From Enterococcus sp. MMGLQ5-1 (lineage in GTDB: Bacteria > Bacillota > Bacilli > Lactobacillales > Streptococcaceae): a DNA stretch of 64,000 nt. Where the stretch lies: positions 62,001-126,000 of the forward strand of contig NZ_JABJXU010000004.1 of assembly GCF_013155265.1 (NCBI RefSeq), in the 5' to 3' direction. The position numbers and the translations under genes were made by a program. The notes beneath the pieces were generated by a model. That model made no database searches. It saw only the letters and a program-made list of their open reading frames with translations, and was not told the origin of the DNA. Each line of letters starts with the position of its first letter. Position 1 is the first letter of the stretch. Positions 38,100 to 47,095 of the stretch are shown piece by piece.

Positions 38100-38519
38100 A
38101 TGAATCAAGTGATCTTAGTTGCACATGGACAGCTGGGAAAAGAAATGAAGCAGTCGGCAGAAATGATTTTTGGTAAGCTAGAGCAATTTCATTCAATTGA
38201 TTTTTATAGTGAAGAGGGATTGGATAGTATAACTGATAAAATCACCAATAAAATGAAAGCGCTTAATGAGCCTACTTTAGTCATGACTGATTTATTTTGT
38301 GGTACACCTTATAATGCAAGCTGCGCGGCAGCACTAAAAAATCCACAATTAGACGTCACTATAGTATCTGGGATGTCGTTACCATTGATTTTAGAAATAG
38401 CTACGATGATTAACCAGCAATCCATTCAAGAAGTGGCATCCACTTTGCCGGAAATTGTTGGTCAAACTGTGAAATGCTTTAATCCATTAAACATAGATGA
38501 AGATGATGAGGAGTTATAG
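38100..38519 (+). CDS. sorF: PTS sorbose/mannose-class EIIA component
   Basis: It is 139 aa, the phospho-accepting cytoplasmic EIIA of the mannose class. The active His is in LVAHGQLGKEMKQSAEMI (about residue 9-10), and TDLFCGTPYNAS is a family motif. AAGGAGG lies upstream. The stop codon abuts the next start. It passes phosphate from HPr to EIIB for sugar uptake. The sor letter assigned follows the common operon convention and is less certain than the function. Confidence 0.88.
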   Translation: MNQVILVAHGQLGKEMKQSAEMIFGKLEQFHSIDFYSEEGLDSITDKITNKMKALNEPTLVMTDLFCGTPYNASCAAALKNPQLDVTIVSGMSLPLILEIATMINQQSIQEVASTLPEIVGQTVKCFNPLNIDEDDEEL

Positions 38520-39011
38520 ATGAAAATTAAATTAGCAAGAATAGATGATCGACTTATTCATGGACAGGTAGCTACTGTTTGGGCAAAGGAGGCCGGTGCA
38601 GAAAGGATTATTATTCCAAGTGATGATGTAGCAAACGATGAAATTCGTAAGACGCTGGTGAAACAGGCTGCACCACCAGGAATTAAGGTTAACGTTTTAA
38701 CGACTGAAAAGGCGATTAAGGTTCATCATAATCCAAAATATGAAAATGAGACAGTTTTTTATTTATTTACTAAACCACAGGAAGTAGTGGACTTGGTAAA
38801 AGGTGGCGTACCGATTGAAACCATCAATATTGGGGGCATGCAATTTAAAGAGGGACGAGTTCAGCTTACAAAAGCAATTTCAGTATTTCCTGAGGACGTT
38901 GCGGCATTTAAAGAGTTAATTGATTTAGGGGTGAAATTAGATTGTCGTGTCGTTGTTACAGATAGTCCAAAGGACTTCAATGCATTATTGGCAGGTGTAT
39001 CATTTAATTAA
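38520..39011 (+). CDS. sorB: PTS sorbose/mannose-class EIIB component
   Basis: It is 163 aa with the class signature ARIDDRLIHGQVATVWAKEA, in which His at about 15 is phosphorylated, and IIIPSDDVANDEIRKTLVKQ. It begins one base after the EIIA stop with GAGGAG upstream, so the two are translationally linked. It transfers phosphate to the sugar during transport by EIIC/EIID. Confidence 0.9.
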   Translation: MKIKLARIDDRLIHGQVATVWAKEAGAERIIIPSDDVANDEIRKTLVKQAAPPGIKVNVLTTEKAIKVHHNPKYENETVFYLFTKPQEVVDLVKGGVPIETINIGGMQFKEGRVQLTKAISVFPEDVAAFKELIDLGVKLDCRVVVTDSPKDFNALLAGVSFN

Positions 39012-39029
39012 TTAAAAAGGAGAGACAAC

Positions 39030-39830
39030 ATGGAATTATCATTGATTCAAATCGTTTTAATTTTCATTTGGTCAAGTATTACTGGAATGGGTAGTGTTCT
39101 TGACGAATTTCAAACACATCGACCAATCGTGGCATGTACAATCACGGGTTTGATTTTAGGTGACATTAAGACAGGTATTATCTTAGGCGGTACACTGGAG
39201 CTGATAGCCTTAGGCTGGATGAATATTGGAGCAGCCCAATCTCCTGATTCTGCACTTGCCAGTGTGATTTCAACAATATTGGTCGTTGTTGGTCATCAAG
39301 ATATTCAAAAGGGGATAGCGATTGCGTTACCTGTAGCTGTAGCCGGTCAGGTGTTAACTGTATTGGTGAGAACTGTCACAGTAGCGATTCAACATGCGGC
39401 AGATAAGGAAGCAGAGCAGGCCAACTTTTCAAGGATTATTTTTCTCCATTTCTTTGCTCTTGTTTTTCAAGCAATGCGTGTGGCAATCCCAGCGACCTTA
39501 GTTGCTGTTTTTGTAGATGCAAATGCGGTAACTAGGATGTTAAATGCGATTCCAGAGGTGGTTACAGGAGGCTTGGCGGTTGCGGGCGGTATTATTGTTG
39601 TGGTCGGTTATGCAATGGTTTTAAACATGATGTATATCAAATATCTATTACCTTTCTTCTTTGCTGGCTTTATTTTAGGTGGCTATTTGGATTTCAGTTT
39701 GCTGGCCTTTGGTGGCTTAGGCTTAATCATTGCATTAATTTATGTTCAATTGAATCCAAATTTTGCAAAAAATCAAGTTGCTGTTACAAATTCAGGTACA
39801 GAGCTTGCTGATGATGAGCTAGAAGACTAG
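39030..39830 (+). CDS. sorA: PTS sorbose/mannose-class EIIC component
   Basis: It is a 266-aa integral membrane permease with seven or more helices. The diagnostic N-terminal pattern (IQIVLIFIWSSITGMGSVLDE, then TGLILGDIKTGIILGGTLELIALGW) identifies EIIC of the mannose/sorbose family. The C-terminus is acidic and cytosolic. It pairs with EIID encoded next, 27 bp away, to form the sugar channel. Confidence 0.9.
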   Translation: MELSLIQIVLIFIWSSITGMGSVLDEFQTHRPIVACTITGLILGDIKTGIILGGTLELIALGWMNIGAAQSPDSALASVISTILVVVGHQDIQKGIAIALPVAVAGQVLTVLVRTVTVAIQHAADKEAEQANFSRIIFLHFFALVFQAMRVAIPATLVAVFVDANAVTRMLNAIPEVVTGGLAVAGGIIVVVGYAMVLNMMYIKYLLPFFFAGFILGGYLDFSLLAFGGLGLIIALIYVQLNPNFAKNQVAVTNSGTELADDELED

Positions 39831-39857
39831 TAATGAAAGAATGAGAGGATGAGCTTA

Positions 39858-40706
39858 ATGGTAGAAGAAAATACACCAGTTGTATTAGCAAAAAAAGTAA
39901 CTAAAAGGGATATATTTCAAACTTTTGTTTATTCCAATTTTCAACAGGCTTCATTTAATTACGAGCGGATTCATGCGCTGGCCTTTTGTGTCGATATGAT
40001 TCCAACAATCAAGCGTGTTTATCATACGAAAGAGGAACAAGCGGCAGCTTTAAAACGTCATTTAACCTTCTTTAATGTCACACCAGCAGTCTGTGGACCA
40101 GTCATTGGTGTAACTATGGCGATGGAAGAGGGAAGAGCGAATGGTGCTGACATTGACGACGGTACCATTAACAGCTTAAAGATTGGTTTGATGGGACCTT
40201 TATGTGGTGTTGGAGATCCATTAATTTGGGGCACACTAAGACCGATTTTAGCGGCGATCGGAGCTTCGATGGCTTTAAATGGTCAAATTTTGGGACCAAT
40301 TATCTTTTTCTTTGCTTTTAATGCTGCACGCTTAGCGTTGAAATGGTATGGCTTGACCTATGGTCTGAAGCAGGGTGTTGGTATTGTTAAGAATCTTTCG
40401 GGAAGCTTACTGCCAAAGCTAACTGAAGGTGCAACAATTTTAGGATTATTCATAATGGGTGTGTTAGTAACAAAATGGACTACTATCAATGTTTCATTAG
40501 TTGCTTATACTACAAAAAATGCTGCTGGTGAAAAGGTAGTAACTACGATTCAAAATATTTTAGATGATTTGATTCCAGGTATTTTAGCACTTGGTTTGAC
40601 TTTCTTAATGATGTATTTATTGAAGAAAAAAATGAGTCCAATTTTATTAATTTTCATTTTATTTGCAGTTGGAATTATTGGCTATGGTTTAGGGATTTTA
40701 AGTTAA
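39858..40706 (+). CDS. sorM: PTS sorbose/mannose-class EIID component
   Basis: It is 282 aa; EIID is found only in mannose-class PTS. It opens with KRDIFQTFVYSNFQQASFNYER, and GPLCGVGDPLIWGTLRPIL is the strongest family motif. Hydrophobic segments lie mainly in the C-terminal half. I chose ATG 39858 (GAGAGGA eight bases upstream) over 39849. It completes the transporter EIIABCD in one operon. Confidence 0.9.
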   Translation: MVEENTPVVLAKKVTKRDIFQTFVYSNFQQASFNYERIHALAFCVDMIPTIKRVYHTKEEQAAALKRHLTFFNVTPAVCGPVIGVTMAMEEGRANGADIDDGTINSLKIGLMGPLCGVGDPLIWGTLRPILAAIGASMALNGQILGPIIFFFAFNAARLALKWYGLTYGLKQGVGIVKNLSGSLLPKLTEGATILGLFIMGVLVTKWTTINVSLVAYTTKNAAGEKVVTTIQNILDDLIPGILALGLTFLMMYLLKKKMSPILLIFILFAVGIIGYGLGILS

Positions 40707-40731
40707 AGATAGGAAATTAGGAGGCTACTTG

Positions 40732-41967
40732 ATGAAAACAACAGCGGTACGATTATATGGTAAAAAGGATTTACGTTTAGAAACATTTGATTTACCTGAA
40801 ATTAAGGACGATGAAATCTTAGCTTCAGTAGTAACTGACAGTATTTGTATGTCTTCATGGAAACTCGCAAATCAAGGTGAGGATCATAAAAAAACACCTA
40901 AGGATTTAGCGAATCATCCAATTATGGTTGGGCATGAATTTTGTGGTGAAATTTTACAGGTTGGCAAGAAGTGGCAAGATAAGTTTCAGAAAGGGCAAAA
41001 ATATGTAGTTCAAGCTAATTTACAATTGCCAGATCGTCCTGACTGTCCCGGCTATTCTTATCCATATACTGGTGGTGATGCTACTTATATTATTATTGAT
41101 AAGGATGTCCTTGAGCAAGACTGCTTAATTCCATATAATGGTGAAACTTATTTTGAAGGCTCTTTATTAGAGCCATTATCTTGCGTGATTGGTGCGTTTG
41201 AAGCAAATTATCATTTAATTGAAGGTTCTTACAACCATAAAATGGGCATTAAAGCAGGTGGTAATCTTTTAATTTTAGGTGGAACAGGTCCAATGGGCCT
41301 CCTAGCAATTGATTATGCGTTACATGGCCCGATAAAACCCAAAAACGTAGTTGTTACAGATATTAATCAAGATAAGCTAGATCGAGCAGCTCAATTATAT
41401 CCATCCACAGAAGAAACCAAAATTACTTTTGTGAATACCAAAGGTATTGATAATCAGGTTGATGCCCTAAAGCAAGTTGTCGAAGGCGATGGCTATGATG
41501 ATATTTTTGTTTTAGTACCAGCTGCACCATTAATCACGGATGCTTCAAAGCTATTAAATGCTGATGGTTGTTTAAATTTCTTTGCGGGTCCACAAAATAA
41601 GGATTTCTTAGCACCGATTAATTTTTATGATATTCATTATTCGTTTACACATTATGTTGGCACCTCTGGCGGTAATACTGACGATATGCGCAAGGGGGTT
41701 CAGGCAATTGAATCTGGTATGGTCAAAGTAGCTAATGTTGTGACACATATCTTAGGCTTGAATTCATTGGCAGAAACAACTTTATCGCAGCCAGAAATCG
41801 GTGGTGGTAAAAAATTAGTTTATACGCATAAGAATTTTGAACGACTTGCATTAGCTGATGTGGCTGAAAGGGATAATAAATTAGCCGAAATTTTAGCACG
41901 ACATGATGGTATCTGGAATAAGGAAGCTGAGGCTTATATTTTGAAGGCATATCCTGAAATTGAGTAA
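40732..41967 (+). CDS. sorE: L-sorbose-1-phosphate reductase (medium-chain dehydrogenase)
   Basis: It reduces L-sorbose-1-phosphate to D-glucitol-6-phosphate for SorD. The 411-aa product has a GroES-like N-terminal domain with GHEFCGE, and a Rossmann fold with ILGGTGPMGLLAID at about residue 180. It is longer than ordinary MDR enzymes, as SorE is. Start ATG 40732 follows AGGAGG by seven bases. It ends the operon just before a shared terminator. Confidence 0.88.
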   Translation: MKTTAVRLYGKKDLRLETFDLPEIKDDEILASVVTDSICMSSWKLANQGEDHKKTPKDLANHPIMVGHEFCGEILQVGKKWQDKFQKGQKYVVQANLQLPDRPDCPGYSYPYTGGDATYIIIDKDVLEQDCLIPYNGETYFEGSLLEPLSCVIGAFEANYHLIEGSYNHKMGIKAGGNLLILGGTGPMGLLAIDYALHGPIKPKNVVVTDINQDKLDRAAQLYPSTEETKITFVNTKGIDNQVDALKQVVEGDGYDDIFVLVPAAPLITDASKLLNADGCLNFFAGPQNKDFLAPINFYDIHYSFTHYVGTSGGNTDDMRKGVQAIESGMVKVANVVTHILGLNSLAETTLSQPEIGGGKKLVYTHKNFERLALADVAERDNKLAEILARHDGIWNKEAEAYILKAYPEIE

Positions 41968-41987
41968 AATAAATTATCAGCTATAGT

Positions 41988-42018
41988 AAAACGCACGATT
42001 AGCCTCGTGCGTTTTTTT
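41988..42018. terminator. Bidirectional terminator between sorE and the TPM gene
   Basis: AAACGCACGA and TCGTGCGTTT flank a short loop; T follows on the plus strand (seven) and on the minus strand (four). It serves the two convergent genes. Confidence 0.85.
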
Positions 42019-42079
42019 ATAGCTGGATAGTTTCAACGGTGTCAGGCAATCCGTTTGTTTTTTAGTATGCAGTATGCTT

Positions 42080-43240
42080 TTACCAGCTACCTGAGGCACC
42101 CCCACCGCTTGAGAACCCTCCGCCACCAAAATTGGTCCAATCATCATTAGAATTGCTAGAGGGGTCAGCTTTAGGAGCGATTGAGGCAGCATAGGTTGGT
42201 GTGTAGTAATGATCACTAATTAAATTGTAAAGTAAAATTGTCGTCCACCAGTCACCAGTCCATGAATTATAATAGTAACCATTTGTTCGGCTGGTCATAT
42301 CTAAAATAATTTGCTTTTTATTATAACGTTTTGGATGCTCAATTTTTCCGTTTTTAACTGCTTGGTTATAATTTTTTGAATTTTGTTGATATGCTTTAAA
42401 AAATTTATTAATATTTGCTTCGGTTGGCGCCATTTTAGAATTGACAAACGCCTCAGCAAGCTCGGTATCCTTGACGTTTAATTTTTCTTTATCTTCATCA
42501 AAGGCGTATTCTAGGTTGAACAGGCTTGCGATATCTTTAATTAGTTTTTTTCGTTTGCGTTGTTTAATGCCAATAAATCCGACGGTACCAACACCGCCAA
42601 TGATTAAAGCTGGTATGGCGATTTGTGCTACATTTTTAGCCTTTTGATTGAACTCAGCCTGCTCTCGTTGATCCTGCTCTATTTGCTGTGTTTGAGCCAG
42701 CCCGAGCGGCTGTAAATTAGTAGGTAAGTCAACCTCTGTTCCAATTAAGCCAATCATATTATTGGTTAATAAGCTGATGGCTTGGACATAGCTTTCATCA
42801 CGCAGACTATCACTGATTGAATCTGTAAAAACATAATCTTCAATATTTGCCTCATTGACGTATTGACTGGTTTTCCAACCATCACCAAGCTGGATTCGAT
42901 ATTCATGGTCAGAAACAGCAATAACGAACAATACACCACGATTTTTTAATTGATCACCAATCCCCATTTCGTTGAATTGATTTTTAGCGAAATCTTCGAT
43001 TGAGGCTCCGTTTGTTGAATTGACGGTCAATATAGCATATTGGATACCAGCGTTTTTACCATCGTCTCTATCTCCTGCTTCGGTAATTTCTGAAAGCTTA
43101 GCATTTAATTCTTCTTTGTCGCCAGCTGATAAAATATGTGCCTGATCATTTACATAATTTTGTGCCTCAGCGTTGGCAAAGCTTGCTCCCCCAAAAAAGA
43201 ATAAAATAAAAGAAAGCAGCGTAATTACTTTTTTTTTCAT
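42080..43240 (-). CDS. Secreted/membrane TPM-domain protein
   Basis: It is 386 aa with a signal peptide (about 1-24, ending FANAEA), a TPM domain (about 28-170: YVNDQAHILSAGDKEELNAK, then GVLFVIAVSDHEYRIQLGDG), one membrane helix (about 205-227, following a Gln/Glu-rich linker), and a long cytosolic region ending in a Gly/Ser tail (GGGGFSSGGGASGSW). TPM proteins include YgcG-like proteins, TLP18.3 and Psb32; some act as phosphatases, but the bacterial role is unclear. GGGAGG precedes the start on the minus strand. Confidence 0.85.
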   Translation of the reverse strand: MKKKVITLLSFILFFFGGASFANAEAQNYVNDQAHILSAGDKEELNAKLSEITEAGDRDDGKNAGIQYAILTVNSTNGASIEDFAKNQFNEMGIGDQLKNRGVLFVIAVSDHEYRIQLGDGWKTSQYVNEANIEDYVFTDSISDSLRDESYVQAISLLTNNMIGLIGTEVDLPTNLQPLGLAQTQQIEQDQREQAEFNQKAKNVAQIAIPALIIGGVGTVGFIGIKQRKRKKLIKDIASLFNLEYAFDEDKEKLNVKDTELAEAFVNSKMAPTEANINKFFKAYQQNSKNYNQAVKNGKIEHPKRYNKKQIILDMTSRTNGYYYNSWTGDWWTTILLYNLISDHYYTPTYAASIAPKADPSSNSNDDWTNFGGGGFSSGGGASGSW

Positions 43241-43430
43241 AGCATTTTACCTCCCAAATAATAACACTGTTTAAAAAAGTTGATAGTTTAATTTTATCGC
43301 TCTTGATAAACGTTTCAATCAGTCTAAAGGCGTAAGGTTATTATGCAGTAAGAGAAGCTGAAGTAATTTATTTCCTAATAATTCATGATTGTCTAATTAC
43401 CTTTTGTAGCTAATAACCGTGCATTTTTTA

Positions 43431-43439
43431 TGTTATACT
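43431..43439 (+). promoter_or_regulatory. Extended -10 promoter of the LacI-family gene
   Basis: TGT-TATACT forms an extended -10 about 70 bp upstream of the ATG at 43509. No convincing -35 is seen. Confidence 0.45.
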
Positions 43440-43508
43440 TTTTATGCAAAGCTGTAGTGACGATAGTTTTACCATATAAATCTTTTTTAAAATTTAAGAG
43501 GTATTAAA

Positions 43509-44480
43509 ATGAAGCGATATACTTTAGAGGATGTTGCAAAACTTGCGGGTGTAACATCTACAACGGTTTCACGAGTTATAAATAACCGAGGTAACATTAG
43601 TGATAAAACAAGGAAGAAAGTTTACGCTGCAATGGAAAGCTTAAACTATAGACCTAATGCTCTTGCCAGAACCCTACTTGGCAAACAGAGCTTTATCGTC
43701 GGTTTAATTTTTCCGACGACCAACCATCCCTTTTATGGCGAAATCATTTATTATCTAGAAAAGATTCTCTCTGAATTTGGTTATAAAGTTATGATTTGTA
43801 ATAGTATGAATGATTCAAAAAAGGAACAAGATTTTGTTCAGATGCTGTTGGCAAATCAGGTTGATGGTTTAATTGTAGGTACACATAATACAGATATAGA
43901 AATCTATAAGAAGGCTAATTTACCGATTGTATCAATTGACCGCATTCTTTCTGAGAATATTCCTGTTGTAAGCAGTGATAATTATCAAGGTGGTTTTCTG
44001 GCAACAGAATATTTGTATGATAAGGGTGCAAGACATATTGTTCATATTAATAGTTTGAGAGCTGATGAGGCACCTTATTCTTATGAACGCCGACAAGGCT
44101 ATATTGATTTTTTGACGACAAAAGCATTATCGCCATCGATTTTTGAAGTAGATTATGAATTATCATTTGATGTTAAAAAAAATATTTTAATAGGTATCTT
44201 AGAATTAAATAAGGCAATTGATGCAATGTTTATTGCGGATGACTTAACAGCACTTTTAACGAGACAGGTTTGTCAAATGCTGAATAGGGATGTTAATATT
44301 ATTGGTTATGACGGCTCTGAACTGATAATAAAATATTATCCAGACTTGGCAACGATCCAACAGCCGATTGAAGAGATGTCATCAGAGGCTGTCAAATTAT
44401 TAATTCGTGAAATTAACCAAGACTTCACTAGTCAAGGTGTAAAGGTCAAGTGTCCGGTTCAGCTGTTGGCTAATAGATAA
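43509..44480 (+). CDS. LacI-family regulator of the sucrose genes (ScrR-like)
   Basis: It is 323 aa with the N-terminal LacI HTH (YTLEDVAKLAGVTSTTVSRV) and hinge (YRPNALARTL), followed by the periplasmic-binding-like effector domain. The hinge residues and the palindrome just downstream (44533-44566, centred on AACGTT) fit the classical LacI-operator relation. It lies next to a GRP sugar transporter and a sucrose hydrolase, so it likely represses them until a fructoside or sucrose-phosphate appears. Its own transcript can end at the 19-bp hairpin after the stop codon. Confidence 0.88.
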   Translation: MKRYTLEDVAKLAGVTSTTVSRVINNRGNISDKTRKKVYAAMESLNYRPNALARTLLGKQSFIVGLIFPTTNHPFYGEIIYYLEKILSEFGYKVMICNSMNDSKKEQDFVQMLLANQVDGLIVGTHNTDIEIYKKANLPIVSIDRILSENIPVVSSDNYQGGFLATEYLYDKGARHIVHINSLRADEAPYSYERRQGYIDFLTTKALSPSIFEVDYELSFDVKKNILIGILELNKAIDAMFIADDLTALLTRQVCQMLNRDVNIIGYDGSELIIKYYPDLATIQQPIEEMSSEAVKLLIREINQDFTSQGVKVKCPVQLLANR

Positions 44481-44484
44481 AAGT

Positions 44485-44531
44485 ATCGGATAACAATTGT
44501 CAAAGGGTTGACAATTGTTATCCGATGTTTT
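44485..44531 (+). terminator. Perfect 19-bp hairpin after the LacI-family gene
   Basis: ATCGGATAACAATTGTCAA (44485-44503) and its exact complement (44508-44526) flank a 4-nt AGGG loop, then GTTTTAT. The T run is weak, so it may be a terminator, an RNA processing stem or a DNA operator. Confidence 0.6.
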
Positions 44532-44532
44532 A

Positions 44533-44566
44533 TATTAGTTTTAGAAAACGTTTTCTAAAACTAATA
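44533..44566. promoter_or_regulatory. 34-bp perfect palindromic operator
   Basis: Both 17-bp halves (first half TATTAGTTTTAGAAAAC) are exact inverted repeats with no spacer, centred on AACGTT. Position between the LacI gene and the transporter suggests the operator for the sucrose genes. Confidence 0.75.
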
Positions 44567-44675
44567 AATGTATATTTATCAAATGTTTTGGGTTTTTTTA
44601 TAATAACTTTATAATTATTAAGTCAATTTATTCACGCCCAAAATTGTCAAAGCTTTAACAAAAAGGAGAGAAAAC

Positions 44676-45527
44676 ATGGATATTTTATTTGCATTAATTC
44701 CTTCAATTTTATGGGGAACCTACTCATTGGTGATTCCAAAATTCGGGGGCAATACAGGGCAACAAACACTGGGTGTAACACTGGGTGCTTTACTTTTCGC
44801 GATAATTACTTTTCCGTTTACACCTCATAATTACACAGGCTTAAATTTTACGGTCAGCTTTGTTTCAGGAATTGTTTGGGCAATTGGCTGTTTATATCAA
44901 ATGAAAGCGTTTAAATCAGTTGGCGTTTCGAGAACCATTCCAATTACAACTGGCATGCAGCTAGTCGGTACTAGCCTAATGGGTGTATTATTCTTTGGTG
45001 AGTGGGGGACAGCAACAGCTTTAGCCATCGGGATTTCAGCACTTGTTTTATTGATTATTGGAATTACATTTACTGCCTATTCAGAAGCGAGCGAGGAAAG
45101 CTCAAACTTGTCCAAAGGAATTATCATTATTCTAATTTCATCAGTGGCAATCATTGCTAATGTTATGCTGATTCGCTTTTTCAATATTAATAGCTTTGAT
45201 GCAATTTTGCCACAATCGCTAGGCATGGTTTGTGGCGCGTTATTAATTACGATGAAGGATGAAAATCGTTTTTCTAAAAAAACGACTCAATTGATGATAC
45301 CTGGGCTTTTGTGGGCATTAGGTAATTTGATTATGCTTTACTCAAATAATAATTTTGGTGTTGCAGTTGGTTTTTCACTTTCACAGCTTGGCTTAGTGAT
45401 TTCAACTATCGGTGGAATTGTTTTACTTGGTGAAGAAAAAACGGTTAAGGAAAAACGATCAATTATTATTGGTTTAGCATTTGTGTTTGCAGGTGTAATT
45501 TGTATCGGAATTTCAAAAAGCTTTTAA
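44676..45527 (+). CDS. GRP/RbsU-GlcU-family sugar uptake transporter
   Basis: It is 283 aa with about ten membrane helices in two five-helix halves, opening with IPSILWGTYSLVIPKFGGN and containing YQMKAFKSVGVSRTIPITTG, both typical of the glucose/ribose porter family (drug/metabolite transporter superfamily). It imports a free sugar by proton symport. It is 23 bp before the GH32 gene and shares its palindromic operator. This suggests uptake of the sugar hydrolysed by that enzyme, or of free glucose or fructose. Confidence 0.85.
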   Translation: MDILFALIPSILWGTYSLVIPKFGGNTGQQTLGVTLGALLFAIITFPFTPHNYTGLNFTVSFVSGIVWAIGCLYQMKAFKSVGVSRTIPITTGMQLVGTSLMGVLFFGEWGTATALAIGISALVLLIIGITFTAYSEASEESSNLSKGIIIILISSVAIIANVMLIRFFNINSFDAILPQSLGMVCGALLITMKDENRFSKKTTQLMIPGLLWALGNLIMLYSNNNFGVAVGFSLSQLGLVISTIGGIVLLGEEKTVKEKRSIIIGLAFVFAGVICIGISKSF

Positions 45528-45550
45528 TAAATAAAATGGAGGACTCTATT

Positions 45551-47014
45551 ATGCAAAGTAATTTAGAACGTGCAATTCAGTTTACAGAAGAAAATAAAGG
45601 GAATTTTGAGACGCGTTATCGCCTAAATTTTCACTTAATGCCACCTTTGGGCTGGGTCAATGATCCAAATGGCTTAATTTATTATCAGGGTGAGTATCAT
45701 GCTTTTTATCAGCATCATCCTTATGATAAGGATTGGGGGCCTATGCATTGGGGACATGCTAAAAGTAAGGATATGGTTCATTGGGAGCATTTACCAATCG
45801 CTCTTGCGCCAGGTGACGAATGTGACAAGGGAGGGTGTTACTCAGGAAGTGCTGTTGATAATAATGGAGAATTGACATTAATTTATACCGGGCATCTTTT
45901 TGATGACCCGACCAACCGTGATCCATTTTCACCAGATTTCCATCAAAATCAAAATATTGCAACAAGTACAGACGGTATTCATTTTACTAAATTAGCAAGT
46001 AATCCGGTGATTTCGGTACCACCTCGTGATAATACGCAAAATTTCCGTGATCCAAAGGTGTGGTTTAAAGATGGTGCTTGGTTTATGGTGGTCGGCAGTA
46101 CTGCAAAAGATGGTGAAATTGGGCGTACCCTTATTTATCGCTCTGCTGATTTACGTGCATGGGATTATGTCGGCGTTTTAGCAGCTTCAGATGGCAAACT
46201 AGGTAGTATGTGGGAATGTCCGGACTTCTTTGAGTTAGATGGCTATGCCGTCCAATTATTTTCACCAGTTGGTATGGAGGCTTCAGGCGATAAATATAAA
46301 AATGTATTCCAAACAGGCTCGATTATTGGAAAATATGATTACGCAACCAACGATTTCCAGCATGGCGAATTTGAAGAGCTTGATCGTGGGCATGATTTTT
46401 ATGCGATTCAAACCTTTGAAGCATCATCTGGTCGTCGCGTTGGTATTGGGTGGATGAATATGTGGCAAACACCGATGCCGGAAAAGGATGATAATTGGGC
46501 GGGCGCCTTTACTGTACCTCGAGAGCTACATATTGTTGAAAATAGAGTAAGAATGACGCCAGTGATTGAACTAGAAGGCTTACGGCAAGAGCGGTTAATT
46601 GATGATACGCCTGTATTGATTGAGGGAACTGAAAAAATCATTGGTCTAAAAGAAAATTCTACCGAATTTTTAGTTAAGGCCAAGCTAGCTAATGACGCTG
46701 ATTTAAAATTTGGCTTTGAATTAAAGGATGAATCAGGTATCGTTGCCGAATTTTATTATGATCGAGCTGCTGGGAAACTAATTTTTATCCGCCAAGGAGA
46801 AGATGGCGAACGTGCTTGTGCGGTTGCAAGCTTATCCGAAATTGAATTACAAATTTTCATTGATAAATCCTCAGTAGAGATTTTTGTTAATCATGGTATG
46901 GAAACATTTACTAGTCGTATCTATCCTAAATCACCGCTTCAAATTTATTTATCCAGTACGATTAAGACAGAAGTATCAATAACTGCTTATCAGCTAGAGA
47001 AGGTTTTAGATTAA
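45551..47014 (+). CDS. scrB: GH32 sucrose-6-phosphate hydrolase / beta-fructofuranosidase
   Basis: It cleaves the fructose-glucose bond of sucrose or sucrose-6-phosphate. The 487-aa cytosolic enzyme has the nucleophile motif WVNDPNGLIYY, the FRDPK motif, and the acid/base ECPD motif, with a C-terminal beta-sandwich (about 345-487) ending in VEIFVNHGMETFTSRIYP. No signal peptide is present. Start ATG 45551 lies seven bases after GGAGGA, with an unneeded upstream frame inside the transporter gene. As no sucrose PTS gene lies here, the substrate may be unphosphorylated sucrose or a fructo-oligosaccharide. Confidence 0.9.
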   Translation: MQSNLERAIQFTEENKGNFETRYRLNFHLMPPLGWVNDPNGLIYYQGEYHAFYQHHPYDKDWGPMHWGHAKSKDMVHWEHLPIALAPGDECDKGGCYSGSAVDNNGELTLIYTGHLFDDPTNRDPFSPDFHQNQNIATSTDGIHFTKLASNPVISVPPRDNTQNFRDPKVWFKDGAWFMVVGSTAKDGEIGRTLIYRSADLRAWDYVGVLAASDGKLGSMWECPDFFELDGYAVQLFSPVGMEASGDKYKNVFQTGSIIGKYDYATNDFQHGEFEELDRGHDFYAIQTFEASSGRRVGIGWMNMWQTPMPEKDDNWAGAFTVPRELHIVENRVRMTPVIELEGLRQERLIDDTPVLIEGTEKIIGLKENSTEFLVKAKLANDADLKFGFELKDESGIVAEFYYDRAAGKLIFIRQGEDGERACAVASLSEIELQIFIDKSSVEIFVNHGMETFTSRIYPKSPLQIYLSSTIKTEVSITAYQLEKVLD

Positions 47015-47095
47015 AAAATAGCGTTAAAAAATATTTGAAGAAGTAATGAATATTGTATAAGCAAAAGAAGGTGGTAAACTGTCTCGTCAAAACAA

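Noticed and set aside
44488-44502. Similarity of GGATAACAATT to the E. coli lac operator
   Set aside because: It is short and found in a hairpin arm; treated as chance or as part of the local regulator's own site, not evidence of an E. coli-type lac system.
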